A stretch of DNA of 8,412 nucleotides from Dehalococcoidia bacterium (GCA_030619685.1 JAUXAX010000076.1:1-8412), one strand, 5' to 3'. Shown: positions 1-6,021, counted from the stretch's first letter. Notes: generated from the sequence alone by a model not told the origin. Made by a program: numbers and translations.

Positions 1-2551
1 GCCCCTTTCTATCCATCTCACGCTGAAGGTCGATCATCGCCACCTTGATAATATCGGCCGAGGTGCCCTGAACCGGCATGTTGATCGCCATTCGCTCGGC
101 AGCCATCCTCACCTGGCCGTTGGAGGAGTTGATCTCAGGGATGTAGCGACGTCTGCCCAGCAGCGTCTGCACGTACCCCTTCTCAGCCACATCACGCTTG
201 GTGGAGGCGAGGTAGTCCTTGACCCCGCTGTATTTCTCAAAATAGGCCTGGATAAACTGTCGCGCCTCCTCTCGAGAAAGCTCGGTGGCTTGCTCCAGGC
301 CGTACTCGCTCATCCCGTAGATCACACCGAAGTTGACCGTCTTCGCCAGCCGCCTCATGTCCGGGGTAACCGCTGAAAGCGGGACACCGAAGACCTGTGA
401 TGCGGTGGTAGCGTGAATGTCTTCGTCCTGGGTGAAGGCAGCGAAGAGTCGGGGGTCCTGGGAGAGATGCGCCAGGACGCGCAGGTCGATCTGGGAGTAG
501 TCGGCGGCAAGGAGCAGGGAGGATTCCTTCTCCGCGATAAATGCTCTCCTCACCTGTCTTCCTTCCTCGGTGCGCACCGGGATATTCTGTAAATTGGGAT
601 CGCTCGAGGAGAGTCTGCCGGTGGTGGTACCTGTCTGGTTGAAGGAAGTATGTACCCTCTCGGTGTTGGGATCGATCAAGGCGGGAAGAGCATCGACATA
701 GGTCGATTTCAACTTCATCAACTGGCGGTACTCGAGCAAAAGCTCGATAACGGGGTGCGCCCCTTTGAGCCCTTCCAGAACTGAGGCATCTGTAGAGTAG
801 CCGCTTTTGGTTCTCTTCGTTGGGGGTAGTTTGAGCTCCTCGAAAAGGACCGCCCCCAGCTGCTGGGTTGAGTTTACATTAAACGCGTGGCCGACGCAGT
901 TATATATCTCGCTCTCGACCTTGGCCGCCTTCTCGCCCATGCCCCAGGACATCTCTCGCAGCCTAGAGGTATCCAGAGCTACCCCATTGGCCTCCATTCG
1001 CAGTAGCACCGGCAGCAGGGGCATCTCCACCGTGGCGAACAGCTCCCATAGCCCCTGATCCTTAAGCTCTACCTCCAGCAGCTTACTCAGCCTGTTGGCG
1101 ATGTCAGCATCGGCACAGGCATACTCCACCACCCTGCGGATGTCCACCCAGGCCATCGAAATCTGCTTTGCTCCGGTGCCGATCAAATTGCCTATAGGCG
1201 TCATCTCGATGCCCAGCTTGGAGAATGCTAAGGGCTTCAGACCGAGCGCTTTCTCCCCCAGAAGGTAGGCAGCGATCATGGTGTCGAAGCCGAGGTTCTC
1301 CATCTTCACCCCGTATTTGAGGAGAACAGCCATGTCATATTTGCCATTATGGGCTATTTTGATCACCCTGGGGTCTTCCAATAAAGGTTTGAGTGTGGCA
1401 ATGACCTGGGACAAGGGTAGCTGGTCTCCCGCCGAGTGCCCCACAGGCAGGTACCATGCTTTCCCCGGTGCCGCGGACAAAGAGATCCCAACCAGTGCTG
1501 CCTGCCTTGGATCCCTCCCCGTGGTCTCGGTGTCGATGGCGAAAGATTCGAGCTGGGACAGAACGCTGATGACCTTGTCAAGTGAATCAACGGTGTCGAC
1601 GATCTGATATTCAACGGCTTCCCCGCTGGTCGGCGTCTCTACCTGCGCGATTCCCTGCTGCTCAACTTTACTCTGTGGCAGCTTGGGTAGCAGACTCGAG
1701 AACTCTAGCTCGCGGAGAATCTGAGCTACCTCGTCTCGCTCATAGGCGCCGACGCGGGAGGCAGTCAGATCGAGAGCAACTGGCACGTCGGTGACAATAG
1801 TGGCAAGCTCCTTGCTCTGCCTTGCTTCGTTTTCGCCATCTTTCAATAATTTTTGCACCCTTTCAGGAACCACCTCGCCAATATGGTCGTAGATTCCCTC
1901 GATGCTTTCAAACTGCTGAATCAGTTTTGTTGCCGTCTTCTCGCCGATGCCGAGGACGCCGGGGATGTTATCTGAGGGATCGCCCTTAAGGCCCTTGAGG
2001 TCGGCAAGCTGCTGAGGGAGAAGCCCGTAGCGTTGCCGCACTGTTGCCTCATCGTAAACGATGGTGTCACTGAATGTTTTCCCCGGGCGGGGTGTGAGCA
2101 CACTGACGTAGGGCGACACGAGCTGGAAGGTATCGGTGTCCCCGGTGACGATAATGGTATCAATCCTTTGTTCGCTTGCCTGTTGACTTATGGTGCCCAG
2201 AATGTCATCTGCCTCGTAGCCCGCGACCTCGAAGGAGGGGAGGTTGAACGCCTCGACTAGCTCCCGAACCCGTCCGAACTGGCACTTGAGCTCGTCTGGA
2301 GCCGCAGGGCGGTGCGCCTTATAGTCCTCGAACTGTTTGTGCCTGAAGGTAGGGGCTGAGCTGTCGAAGGCGATTGCCCAGTGGGTTGGCTTCAAATCAG
2401 CGACCACCTTGAGCAGCATGCTGGCAAAGCCATAGACTGCCCCAGTCGGCTCCCCAGTCTTGGTCACCGCAAGTGGGGGCAGGGCATGGAAGGCTCGGTG
2501 GATCAGGGCATGCCCGTCGAAAAGGAGAAGTAGTTGTTTTTGAGCTGGCAT
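1..2551 (-). CDS. polA: DNA polymerase I, 3' end cut off by window edge
   Basis: Replicative gap-filling and repair polymerase. The frame is open for 850 codons from ATG at 2551-2549. Residues about 1-290 are the 5'-3' exonuclease (FDGHALIHRAFHALP at 11-25, with metal-binding Asp12). Residues about 320-490 are the proofreading exonuclease, and all its acidic residues are present: D340 and E342 (DTET), D406 (NGKYD) and D481 (YACAD), so it should proofread. Residues from about 510 on are the polymerase: motif A Asp684 in DYSQIDLR and motif B RRLAKTVNFGVIYG with Phe741 and Tyr745. Numbering runs 21 behind E. coli, so motif C (HDE, expected near 860-862) and the last 50-60 residues lie outside the window. 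One oddity is Asp689 where E. coli has the steric-gate Glu710. The SD (GGTAGTGAG) is weak. The gene is divergent from the Mth938-like pseudogene. The assignment is secure. Confidence 0.97.
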   Translation of the reverse strand, partial: MPAQKQLLLLFDGHALIHRAFHALPPLAVTKTGEPTGAVYGFASMLLKVVADLKPTHWAIAFDSSAPTFRHKQFEDYKAHRPAAPDELKCQFGRVRELVEAFNLPSFEVAGYEADDILGTISQQASEQRIDTIIVTGDTDTFQLVSPYVSVLTPRPGKTFSDTIVYDEATVRQRYGLLPQQLADLKGLKGDPSDNIPGVLGIGEKTATKLIQQFESIEGIYDHIGEVVPERVQKLLKDGENEARQSKELATIVTDVPVALDLTASRVGAYERDEVAQILRELEFSSLLPKLPQSKVEQQGIAQVETPTSGEAVEYQIVDTVDSLDKVISVLSQLESFAIDTETTGRDPRQAALVGISLSAAPGKAWYLPVGHSAGDQLPLSQVIATLKPLLEDPRVIKIAHNGKYDMAVLLKYGVKMENLGFDTMIAAYLLGEKALGLKPLAFSKLGIEMTPIGNLIGTGAKQISMAWVDIRRVVEYACADADIANRLSKLLEVELKDQGLWELFATVEMPLLPVLLRMEANGVALDTSRLREMSWGMGEKAAKVESEIYNCVGHAFNVNSTQQLGAVLFEELKLPPTKRTKSGYSTDASVLEGLKGAHPVIELLLEYRQLMKLKSTYVDALPALIDPNTERVHTSFNQTGTTTGRLSSSDPNLQNIPVRTEEGRQVRRAFIAEKESSLLLAADYSQIDLRVLAHLSQDPRLFAAFTQDEDIHATTASQVFGVPLSAVTPDMRRLAKTVNFGVIYGMSEYGLEQATELSREEARQFIQAYFEKYSGVKDYLASTKRDVAEKGYVQTLLGRRRYIPEINSSNGQVRMAAERMAINMPVQGTSADIIKVAMIDLQREMDRKG

Positions 2552-2633
2552 CTCACTACCACAGAAGGCTTTCTAACTCGGGGTGGTCGACAAGCTATTA
2601 TTTGATTTGGGTCTGGTATTGCCTGACGTGTGT

Positions 2634-2642
2634 ATTATATCA
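2634..2642 (-). promoter_or_regulatory. Candidate extended -10 promoter for polA
   Basis: Read on the minus strand, this is TGATATAAT, a perfect TGn extension plus a consensus TATAAT. No good -35 hexamer lies 16-18 bases upstream, which is acceptable for an extended -10 promoter. Transcription would start near 2627 and give a leader of about 75 bases before the polA ATG. It sits in the short divergent region upstream of both polA and the Mth938-like pseudogene. The call is by consensus only. Confidence 0.4.
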
Positions 2643-2651
2643 GAAAGAAAA

Positions 2652-2661
2652 GGGAGGTGAT
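2652..2661 (+). promoter_or_regulatory. Strong Shine-Dalgarno of the Mth938-like pseudogene
   Basis: GGGAGGTGAT is almost fully complementary to the 3' end of 16S rRNA. It ends four bases before TTG at 2666, with GGAGG eight bases from that TTG. This fixes the original start of the broken gene, and it shows that the ribosome binding site has survived although the reading frame has not. Confidence 0.7.
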
Positions 2662-2665
2662 ATTT

Positions 2666-3027
2666 TTGGTCAAGGTTGAAAGCCTCAGCTTTGGCTCTCT
2701 CATAGCTGGGGGGGAAGAGATATCGGCGTGACCTTGTCTTACTTCCCGATGGAACGGTGAGACGGAGAAGGGGAGGCTTCTGGGTCTTCGGCAGCCACAA
2801 TCTTAAGAAGAGAGAAATCGAGGAGTTGTCGAGGGCGGGTGCAGAGGAGATCGTGATTGGGACAGGTACAAATTCTAGGGCCAGGCTATCGAATGAAGCA
2901 AGAAGCTATGCCACACAGGCCGAGCTAAAACTCCACCCCCTACCCTCCTAGCAGGCGGTTCCAGAATTCAACCGCCTGCTTAGACATTGGGAAAAAGGTG
3001 GCAGCGATAATCCATATAACCTGCTGA
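2666..3027 (+). pseudogene. Mth938-like (DUF498) domain gene, two frameshifts and a nonsense codon
   Basis: The remains of a gene of about 119 codons, for the small Mth938/AAMDC-like fold of unclear biochemical role. Three frames join into one family-like protein. Frame 1 from TTG 2666 reads VKVESLSFGSLIAGG and then hits TGA at 2729. Frame 2 resumes after the seven-G run at 2708-2714 with KRYRRDLVLLPDGTVRR, later EEIVIGTGTNSRARL, and stops at TAG 2949-2951. The same frame continues after the TAG as QAVPEFNRLLRH. Frame 3, after one extra base near 2987-2988, reads KKVAAIIHITC and ends at TGA 3025-3027. The blocks SFGS, DLVLLPDGTV, VIGTG, AVxxFN and a terminal AAIIHITC follow the family order as I know it. 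Removing one G and one T and reading through the TAG restores the full protein. Three lesions favour real decay over sequencing error, though both indels lie in or beside short homopolymers. The intact frame-2 piece (2757-2951) alone is unlikely to be a functional protein. Confidence 0.82.
2950..2980. repeat. Perfect 11-bp inverted repeat (hairpin) with 9-base loop
   Basis: AGCAGGCGGTT (2950-2960) and AACCGCCTGCT (2970-2980) are exact reverse complements around the loop CCAGAATTC. The left arm begins inside the premature TAG of the Mth938-like pseudogene. No T-run follows on either strand, so this is not a textbook intrinsic terminator. It could still act as a bidirectional hairpin between the converging pseudogene and ferredoxin transcripts, since it lies 71 bases past the ferredoxin stop. 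Confidence 0.6.
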
Positions 3028-3050
3028 GGTTGGTTACACAGGTCTAACCG

Positions 3051-3323
3051 CTAATAGGTGCCCTCCGCCGGTTCCTCACCGGGGTGCAAACCGCGCCACT
3101 TTGCGAGCTGCTGCTCTTTAGTTTCCTCGTGGTCGGGGTCAGGGACGCAGCAATCGACAGGGCAAACGTCAACGCAGCGGGAAGACTCGTGAGCGCCTAC
3201 ACACTCAGTACATCTGTCGGCGTCTATCACGTAGATAGTGTCACCCTCGCTTATCGCCTGACTAGGACAGTCAGGCTCGCATGCCCCACAACTTATGCAC
3301 TCATCGGTAATCTTAAGGGCCAT
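3051..3323 (-). CDS. 2[4Fe-4S] ferredoxin, YfhL-like
   Basis: A cytoplasmic electron carrier of 90 residues. The first cluster motif is C9-x2-C12-x2-C15-x3-C19-P. The second is C38-x2-C41-x8-C50-x3-C54-P, and the eight-residue spacing is characteristic of the Alvin/YfhL type rather than clostridial ferredoxins. The opening MALKITDECISCGACEPDCP and the segment RCTECVGAHE closely recall E. coli YfhL. Two extra cysteines (C58, C59) follow, and the C-terminal tail of about 30 residues is charged, as in this family. A GAGGAGG Shine-Dalgarno lies about nine bases before the ATG. The gene follows coaD by 83 bases on the same strand. A ferredoxin of this type also adjoins coaD in Pseudomonas (established observation), but its redox partner is not indicated here. 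It converges with the Mth938-like pseudogene, with 23 bases between them. Confidence 0.93.
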   Translation of the reverse strand: MALKITDECISCGACEPDCPSQAISEGDTIYVIDADRCTECVGAHESSRCVDVCPVDCCVPDPDHEETKEQQLAKWRGLHPGEEPAEGTY

Positions 3324-3406
3324 CCTTCTTATCCTCCTCGCAGCTTTCTTGTCCGGGCTGCTTTACTTTTCTCTCCTGGTTTTGGACTTTCTTGTATCTC
3401 TCCCGA

Positions 3407-3895
3407 CTATTTCTTGGCTACCTGGAACTTCTTTGTCAATGCAATGGCAACGTCATCAGGGACAAGACTGTCAATGACCCCTCCCAGCTCACAAGCCTCC
3501 TTGAGCAAACTGGAGCTGATAAACTGATACTCAAGGCTGGTCATGAGGCAGACCAGCTCTATATGTGGAGCCAGCTTCTTGTTCATCAGCGCCATCTCGA
3601 ATTCTCGCTCGAAGTCGGAGCTCATCCTCAGCCCGCGCACGATAACCTTGGCGTTCATCCGCTGGGCGAAGTTAACGGTGAGCCCGAAATAGGACTCCAC
3701 TCGTACGTTGGGCAGGTGGGCAACCGCCTTTCTCATTAAGTCGACCCTCTCCTGGGTGCTGAACAGGAGTTGTTTCGGCGGGACGTCATAGACGCCGATG
3801 ATCAATTGGTCGAAGAGAGCGGCTGCTCTGTTGGCGATATCGAGGTGTCCGTTGGTCACCGGGTCGAAACTGCCTGGGTAGATAGCGATGGTCAA
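3407..3895 (-). CDS. coaD: Phosphopantetheine adenylyltransferase
   Basis: Transfers AMP from ATP to 4'-phosphopantetheine, the penultimate step of coenzyme A biosynthesis, in the cytoplasm. The product is 162 residues, the usual family length (about 160). It opens with MTIAIYPGSFDPVTNGHLDI, which contains the nucleotidyltransferase T-x-G-H motif (T14-N-G-H17). Further landmarks are VIVRGLR at 84-90 and ISSSLLKE at 126-133, the conserved ISSS-x-x-K/R ATP-binding motif. The start codon is TTG (3895-3893), and it overlaps the rsmD stop as TTGA. A GGAGGGTG Shine-Dalgarno lies seven bases upstream, and no better ATG is available. Overlap with rsmD implies translational coupling; the ferredoxin follows. 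The assignment is secure. Confidence 0.97.
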   Translation of the reverse strand: MTIAIYPGSFDPVTNGHLDIANRAAALFDQLIIGVYDVPPKQLLFSTQERVDLMRKAVAHLPNVRVESYFGLTVNFAQRMNAKVIVRGLRMSSDFEREFEMALMNKKLAPHIELVCLMTSLEYQFISSSLLKEACELGGVIDSLVPDDVAIALTKKFQVAKK

Positions 3896-4449
3896 GATTC
3901 ACCCTCCGCGTATCGATACACAGAAACACAACTATCGCCATGACGGAGATTCCTTATTTGGTGGAAATCGCCGTATGTTTCCTTCAGCGGCATGCGGCGG
4001 GAGTGTTCGATGACCAGGGTCGATCCCTCCCCAACTAGGCGGGAAGAGGCGAGCTTCTCCACTGCGGTAGTTAGAGATGAATCAGCGTAGGGAGGGTCCA
4101 TGAACAGGATGCCGTATACTCCGTCGAGGATTGAAAGGGCTTTGGCGGCGCTCACGCAATAAACGGTCCCCTGAGCGGCAAACCCGGTGCGCTCCAAGTT
4201 CTCCTTGATGAGGGCGCACGACCTTGGATTCTTCTCAACAAAGTCCGCCCACTCCGCCCCTCGGCTCAGGGCCTCGATGCCCAGGGCACCTGTGCCGGCA
4301 TAAAGGTCAAGCACCCTTGACCAGTCAGTGGCCACAGTTTCTAGCATAGAAAAAATCGCTCCGCGAACCAAGTCGGACGTGGGACGAATGGCCGACCCCC
4401 GCAGAGATTTCAAGCTGTGTCCTTTAGCCTTGCCCGCAATTACCCTCAT
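3892..4449 (-). CDS. rsmD: 16S rRNA (guanine966-N2)-methyltransferase
   Basis: Methylates G966 of 16S rRNA using S-adenosylmethionine during 30S assembly. From the chosen start the protein has 185 residues. RPTSDLVRGAIFSML (22-36) is the family signature. DLYAGTGALGIEAL (48-61) is the SAM-binding loop, and FMDPPY (116-121) is the catalytic N/D-P-P-Y motif. The frame extends upstream to an ATG at 4488. I chose ATG 4449 because family members begin MRVIAGKAKG, because the upstream ATG has no Shine-Dalgarno, and because a promoter appears to overlap the upstream codons. The chosen start has only a weak GTGG before it, so the message may be nearly leaderless. The stop overlaps coaD by four bases. 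Function is secure, the start moderately so. Confidence 0.94.
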   Translation of the reverse strand: MRVIAGKAKGHSLKSLRGSAIRPTSDLVRGAIFSMLETVATDWSRVLDLYAGTGALGIEALSRGAEWADFVEKNPRSCALIKENLERTGFAAQGTVYCVSAAKALSILDGVYGILFMDPPYADSSLTTAVEKLASSRLVGEGSTLVIEHSRRMPLKETYGDFHQIRNLRHGDSCVSVYRYAEGES

Positions 4450-4471
4450 CACCACGCGAACAATCTCTGTA

Positions 4472-4501
4472 AGATTATCACAGTGCATAGCGTCACGTCA
4501 A
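4472..4501 (-). promoter_or_regulatory. Candidate sigma-70 promoter for rsmD-coaD-ferredoxin
   Basis: On the minus strand TTGACG (4501-4496, five of six consensus bases) is followed after 16 bases by GATAAT (4479-4474, five of six). Shifted readings ATAATC and TAATCT give 17 or 18 bases. Transcription would begin around 4466, about 17 bases before the preferred rsmD ATG at 4449. This makes the longer rsmD frame from 4488 unlikely. Confidence 0.5.
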
Positions 4502-4508
4502 GTGCAGA

Positions 4509-4529
4509 CCCAAAAGCCCACCTCTTGGG
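4509..4529. repeat. Imperfect dyad between divergent promoters
   Basis: CCCAAAAG (4509-4516) and CTCTTGGG (4522-4529) pair at seven of eight positions around a five-base spacer. The dyad lies between the -35 elements of the two divergent promoter candidates (4496-4501 and 4533-4538), where an operator could control both genes. No regulator is visible in the window, so this is positional inference. Confidence 0.3.
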
Positions 4530-4532
4530 GGA

Positions 4533-4560
4533 TTCACCTCAAATTGTGTTATCATATACT
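4533..4560 (+). promoter_or_regulatory. Candidate promoter for the zinc-ribbon/NDT-like gene
   Basis: TTCACC (4533-4538, four of six -35 matches), a 16-base spacer, and TATACT (4555-4560, five of six -10 matches). Transcription from about 4567 would give a leader of about 80 bases to the ATG at 4647. It faces away from the rsmD promoter candidate. Confidence 0.4.
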
Positions 4561-4646
4561 TCCATTCTTCTCAAGCACTTGATAAACTTGTGCCAACAAT
4601 ATCAATAGCATAACGTGCTCTCTAGATTGCTTGCGGAGGACTAGAA

Positions 4647-5690
4647 ATGAGTAAATCAAATTCTCTGTCTGAATGCCCCATTTGTTTGGAGATGCGCTTG
4701 AAGGGTAAAAAGCATCAAGAAAGACATATTGGCGACAAATATGAATGCGAAAGATGTGGTCAGTTTATTGCCGATAGCGTAACACTCGCCGACCCTGACA
4801 TCAACGATGTGAGACACCTTGTCAGCGCGTGGGTTCGACGGCAAAACAAAGGAGGAAGAACTCCCGCCTTTCCCGATGATATGCAAGGTACTCCTGGCAA
4901 TTGGGTTCAGAATCTACAGCACTTTGGGTTCCCCAAGACAGTCAATGAAAAAATGGATGCATTACTCAACTCATATGCCGATATAGTAAAGGACAAATTC
5001 AGGCAACCAATGAAACCACGCAATATTCCACATCTAATCTCTGATATTGCAGCTAATGATATTGATGAGGTTATAGGATTGTCAGAACTACTTTACGAAC
5101 GCGGTTGCATTGAGTTGACCGCGGATGACATAGTTAAGGTCGGAGTCAACGGATGGGATCGCATTGACGAGATACGTAAAAGCGTCGGTTCTAGCAACTC
5201 CGCCTTCATAGCTATGTGGTATGACCAGTGCACCGATAAATACAGAGACGCAACTTTAGCTGCAGTCGCTCGTTGTAAATATGAACCATTGATTCTCGAC
5301 CAACATGAGTACAATGGATTTGTTATGGAACAAATCACATCGTTAATCCGCCAATCACGTTTCTTGATAGCAGACTTCACATGTAGAGCCGAAGAACGCG
5401 ATAGCACAAACAAAGTCATAAACGGTTTACGTGGTGGAGTCTATTGGGAAGCTGGTTTTGCCTATGGCATGGGCAAAACTGTCATTCATACCTGCGAAGA
5501 TACTGACGAAGCCAGATGCCGACTACACTTCGATGTCCAGCAATACAGGACTATCTTCTGGAAGTCCGAGGAGCTCGATACTAATATCAGAGACTTATCC
5601 GGGCCTCTACCAAACCCTAACTTTACTGAGCGCTTAGCCACAAATATTATGGCCATTCTCGGAGAAGGAAGCTATTCACAAGCCCAATAA
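4647..5690 (+). CDS. Uncharacterised protein: zinc ribbon, winged-helix-like middle, NDT/TIR-like domain
   Basis: A 347-residue soluble protein of unknown function; no signal peptide or membrane segment is visible. Residues 10-37 hold two CxxC knuckles (C10/C13 and C34/C37), a probable zinc ribbon. Residues about 125-178 look helical and end LLYERGCIELTADDI...NGWDRIDEIR, reminiscent of a winged helix. From 185 the protein reads FIAMWYD, LILDQHEYN, RFLIADFT and then GGVYWEAGFAYGMGKTVIHT, followed by LHFDVQQY at 293-300. This resembles a widespread unnamed family related to nucleoside 2-deoxyribosyltransferases, in which the Glu of the xEAGFAxG motif (here E268) matches the glycosidic nucleophile; D243 may also be in the site. 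NDT/TIR-like domains serve as nucleotide- or NAD-cleaving effectors in several defence systems (established), but that role here is inference. The start is supported by GGAGGA at 4635-4640, six bases before the ATG. The gene stands alone, is AT-richer than its neighbours and probably arrived by transfer. Confidence 0.85.
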   Translation: MSKSNSLSECPICLEMRLKGKKHQERHIGDKYECERCGQFIADSVTLADPDINDVRHLVSAWVRRQNKGGRTPAFPDDMQGTPGNWVQNLQHFGFPKTVNEKMDALLNSYADIVKDKFRQPMKPRNIPHLISDIAANDIDEVIGLSELLYERGCIELTADDIVKVGVNGWDRIDEIRKSVGSSNSAFIAMWYDQCTDKYRDATLAAVARCKYEPLILDQHEYNGFVMEQITSLIRQSRFLIADFTCRAEERDSTNKVINGLRGGVYWEAGFAYGMGKTVIHTCEDTDEARCRLHFDVQQYRTIFWKSEELDTNIRDLSGPLPNPNFTERLATNIMAILGEGSYSQAQ

Positions 5691-5795
5691 TCTCAATATT
5701 GGAACCAACTGCATATCTAACCATCACTTCATTACCAACCACAAACGAGAAGAATCAAAACTAACTGTAGTTGACGAATATCCCTAAACATGATG

Positions 5796-5810
5796 TATGG
5801 TATATTCTAT
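5796..5810 (+). repeat. Copy 1 of 15-base element TATGGTATAYTCTAT
   Basis: TATGGTATATTCTAT matches the copy at 5964-5978 at 14 of 15 bases, 168 bases apart in direct orientation. It contains TGG-TATATT, an extended -10-like sequence. A TTGACG at 5771-5776 is 24 bases away, too far to be its -35. Confidence 0.5.
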
Positions 5811-5963
5811 TGGATATGATGGTAGAATTCTGTTTAAAAAGGGTTTATAAAAGGGTACTGGATAGTAACGTTTAGTTAAGTGGTAGAAGTGAAAAGGAAA
5901 AGAAAGAGTGTACCAAGTATAGTCCACTTTTACTCATAATCATATTCTGTAATCAAATATGTC

Positions 5964-5978
5964 TATGGTATACTCTAT
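5964..5978 (+). repeat. Copy 2 of 15-base element, probable cimA promoter -10
   Basis: TATGGTATACTCTAT includes TGG-TATACT (5966-5974), an extended -10 with five of six consensus bases. Transcription would start near 5981, about 40 bases before the cimA TTG. No good -35 is present. It is the copy nearest to cimA and the best candidate promoter for the cimA-phosphatase-endonuclease III operon. Confidence 0.45.
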
Positions 5979-5999
5979 CGCAAATCCTAGGTTATGGTG

Positions 6000-6016
6000 A
6001 GGAGGAAAGGGGGCGG
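6000..6016 (+). promoter_or_regulatory. cimA ribosome binding region with unusual spacing
   Basis: A consensus AGGAGG lies at 6000-6005, but 16 bases before the TTG start. A second, poorer purine run (GGGGGCGG, ending at 6016) sits at the usual distance. The cimA frame is closed by TGA at 5998-6000, and TTG 6022 is the only start codon between that stop and the conserved YDTTLRDG motif, so the start is forced despite the spacing. Confidence 0.5.
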
Positions 6017-6021
6017 CGAGA

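Larger units (their letters stand above)
5691..6021. other. AT-rich non-coding gap upstream of cimA
   Basis: No convincing gene on either strand. It holds a weak hairpin over the preceding stop (CCAATA 5684-5689 / TATTGG 5697-5702), without a T-run. Two copies of AAAAGGGT start at 5837 and 5849, and a purine-rich run spans about 5884-5911. It also holds a 15-base repeated extended -10-like element (5796 and 5964) and the cimA ribosome binding region. I found no T-box specifier or antiterminator signature and no other riboswitch motif. Confidence 0.6.

Noticed and set aside
807..2260. Plus-strand ORFs of 70-109 codons opposite polA
   Set aside because: They lie antisense to well-conserved polA codons, lack SD sequences and recognisable motifs, and are frame shadows.
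2949..2951. In-frame TAG followed by a hairpin, read as pyrrolysine or programmed readthrough
   Set aside because: Two separate frameshifts in the same small gene make decay or error simpler, and no Pyl machinery is visible in the window.
2757..2951. A stand-alone 64-codon hypothetical gene on the plus strand
   Set aside because: Its ATG-less family motifs continue upstream and downstream in other frames. It is the middle of the broken Mth938-like gene, and no SD precedes its apparent start.
5684..5702. Hairpin CCAATA/TATTGG after the zinc-ribbon gene as a terminator
   Set aside because: The stem is six mostly A-T pairs and no T-run follows.
5771..5806. TTGACG plus TATATT as a full sigma-70 promoter
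   Set aside because: The hexamers are 24 bases apart, well outside the 16-18 range.
5691..6021. T-box or other riboswitch controlling cimA
   Set aside because: No T-box antiterminator sequence, specifier stem or terminator could be found; the region is simple AT-rich sequence.
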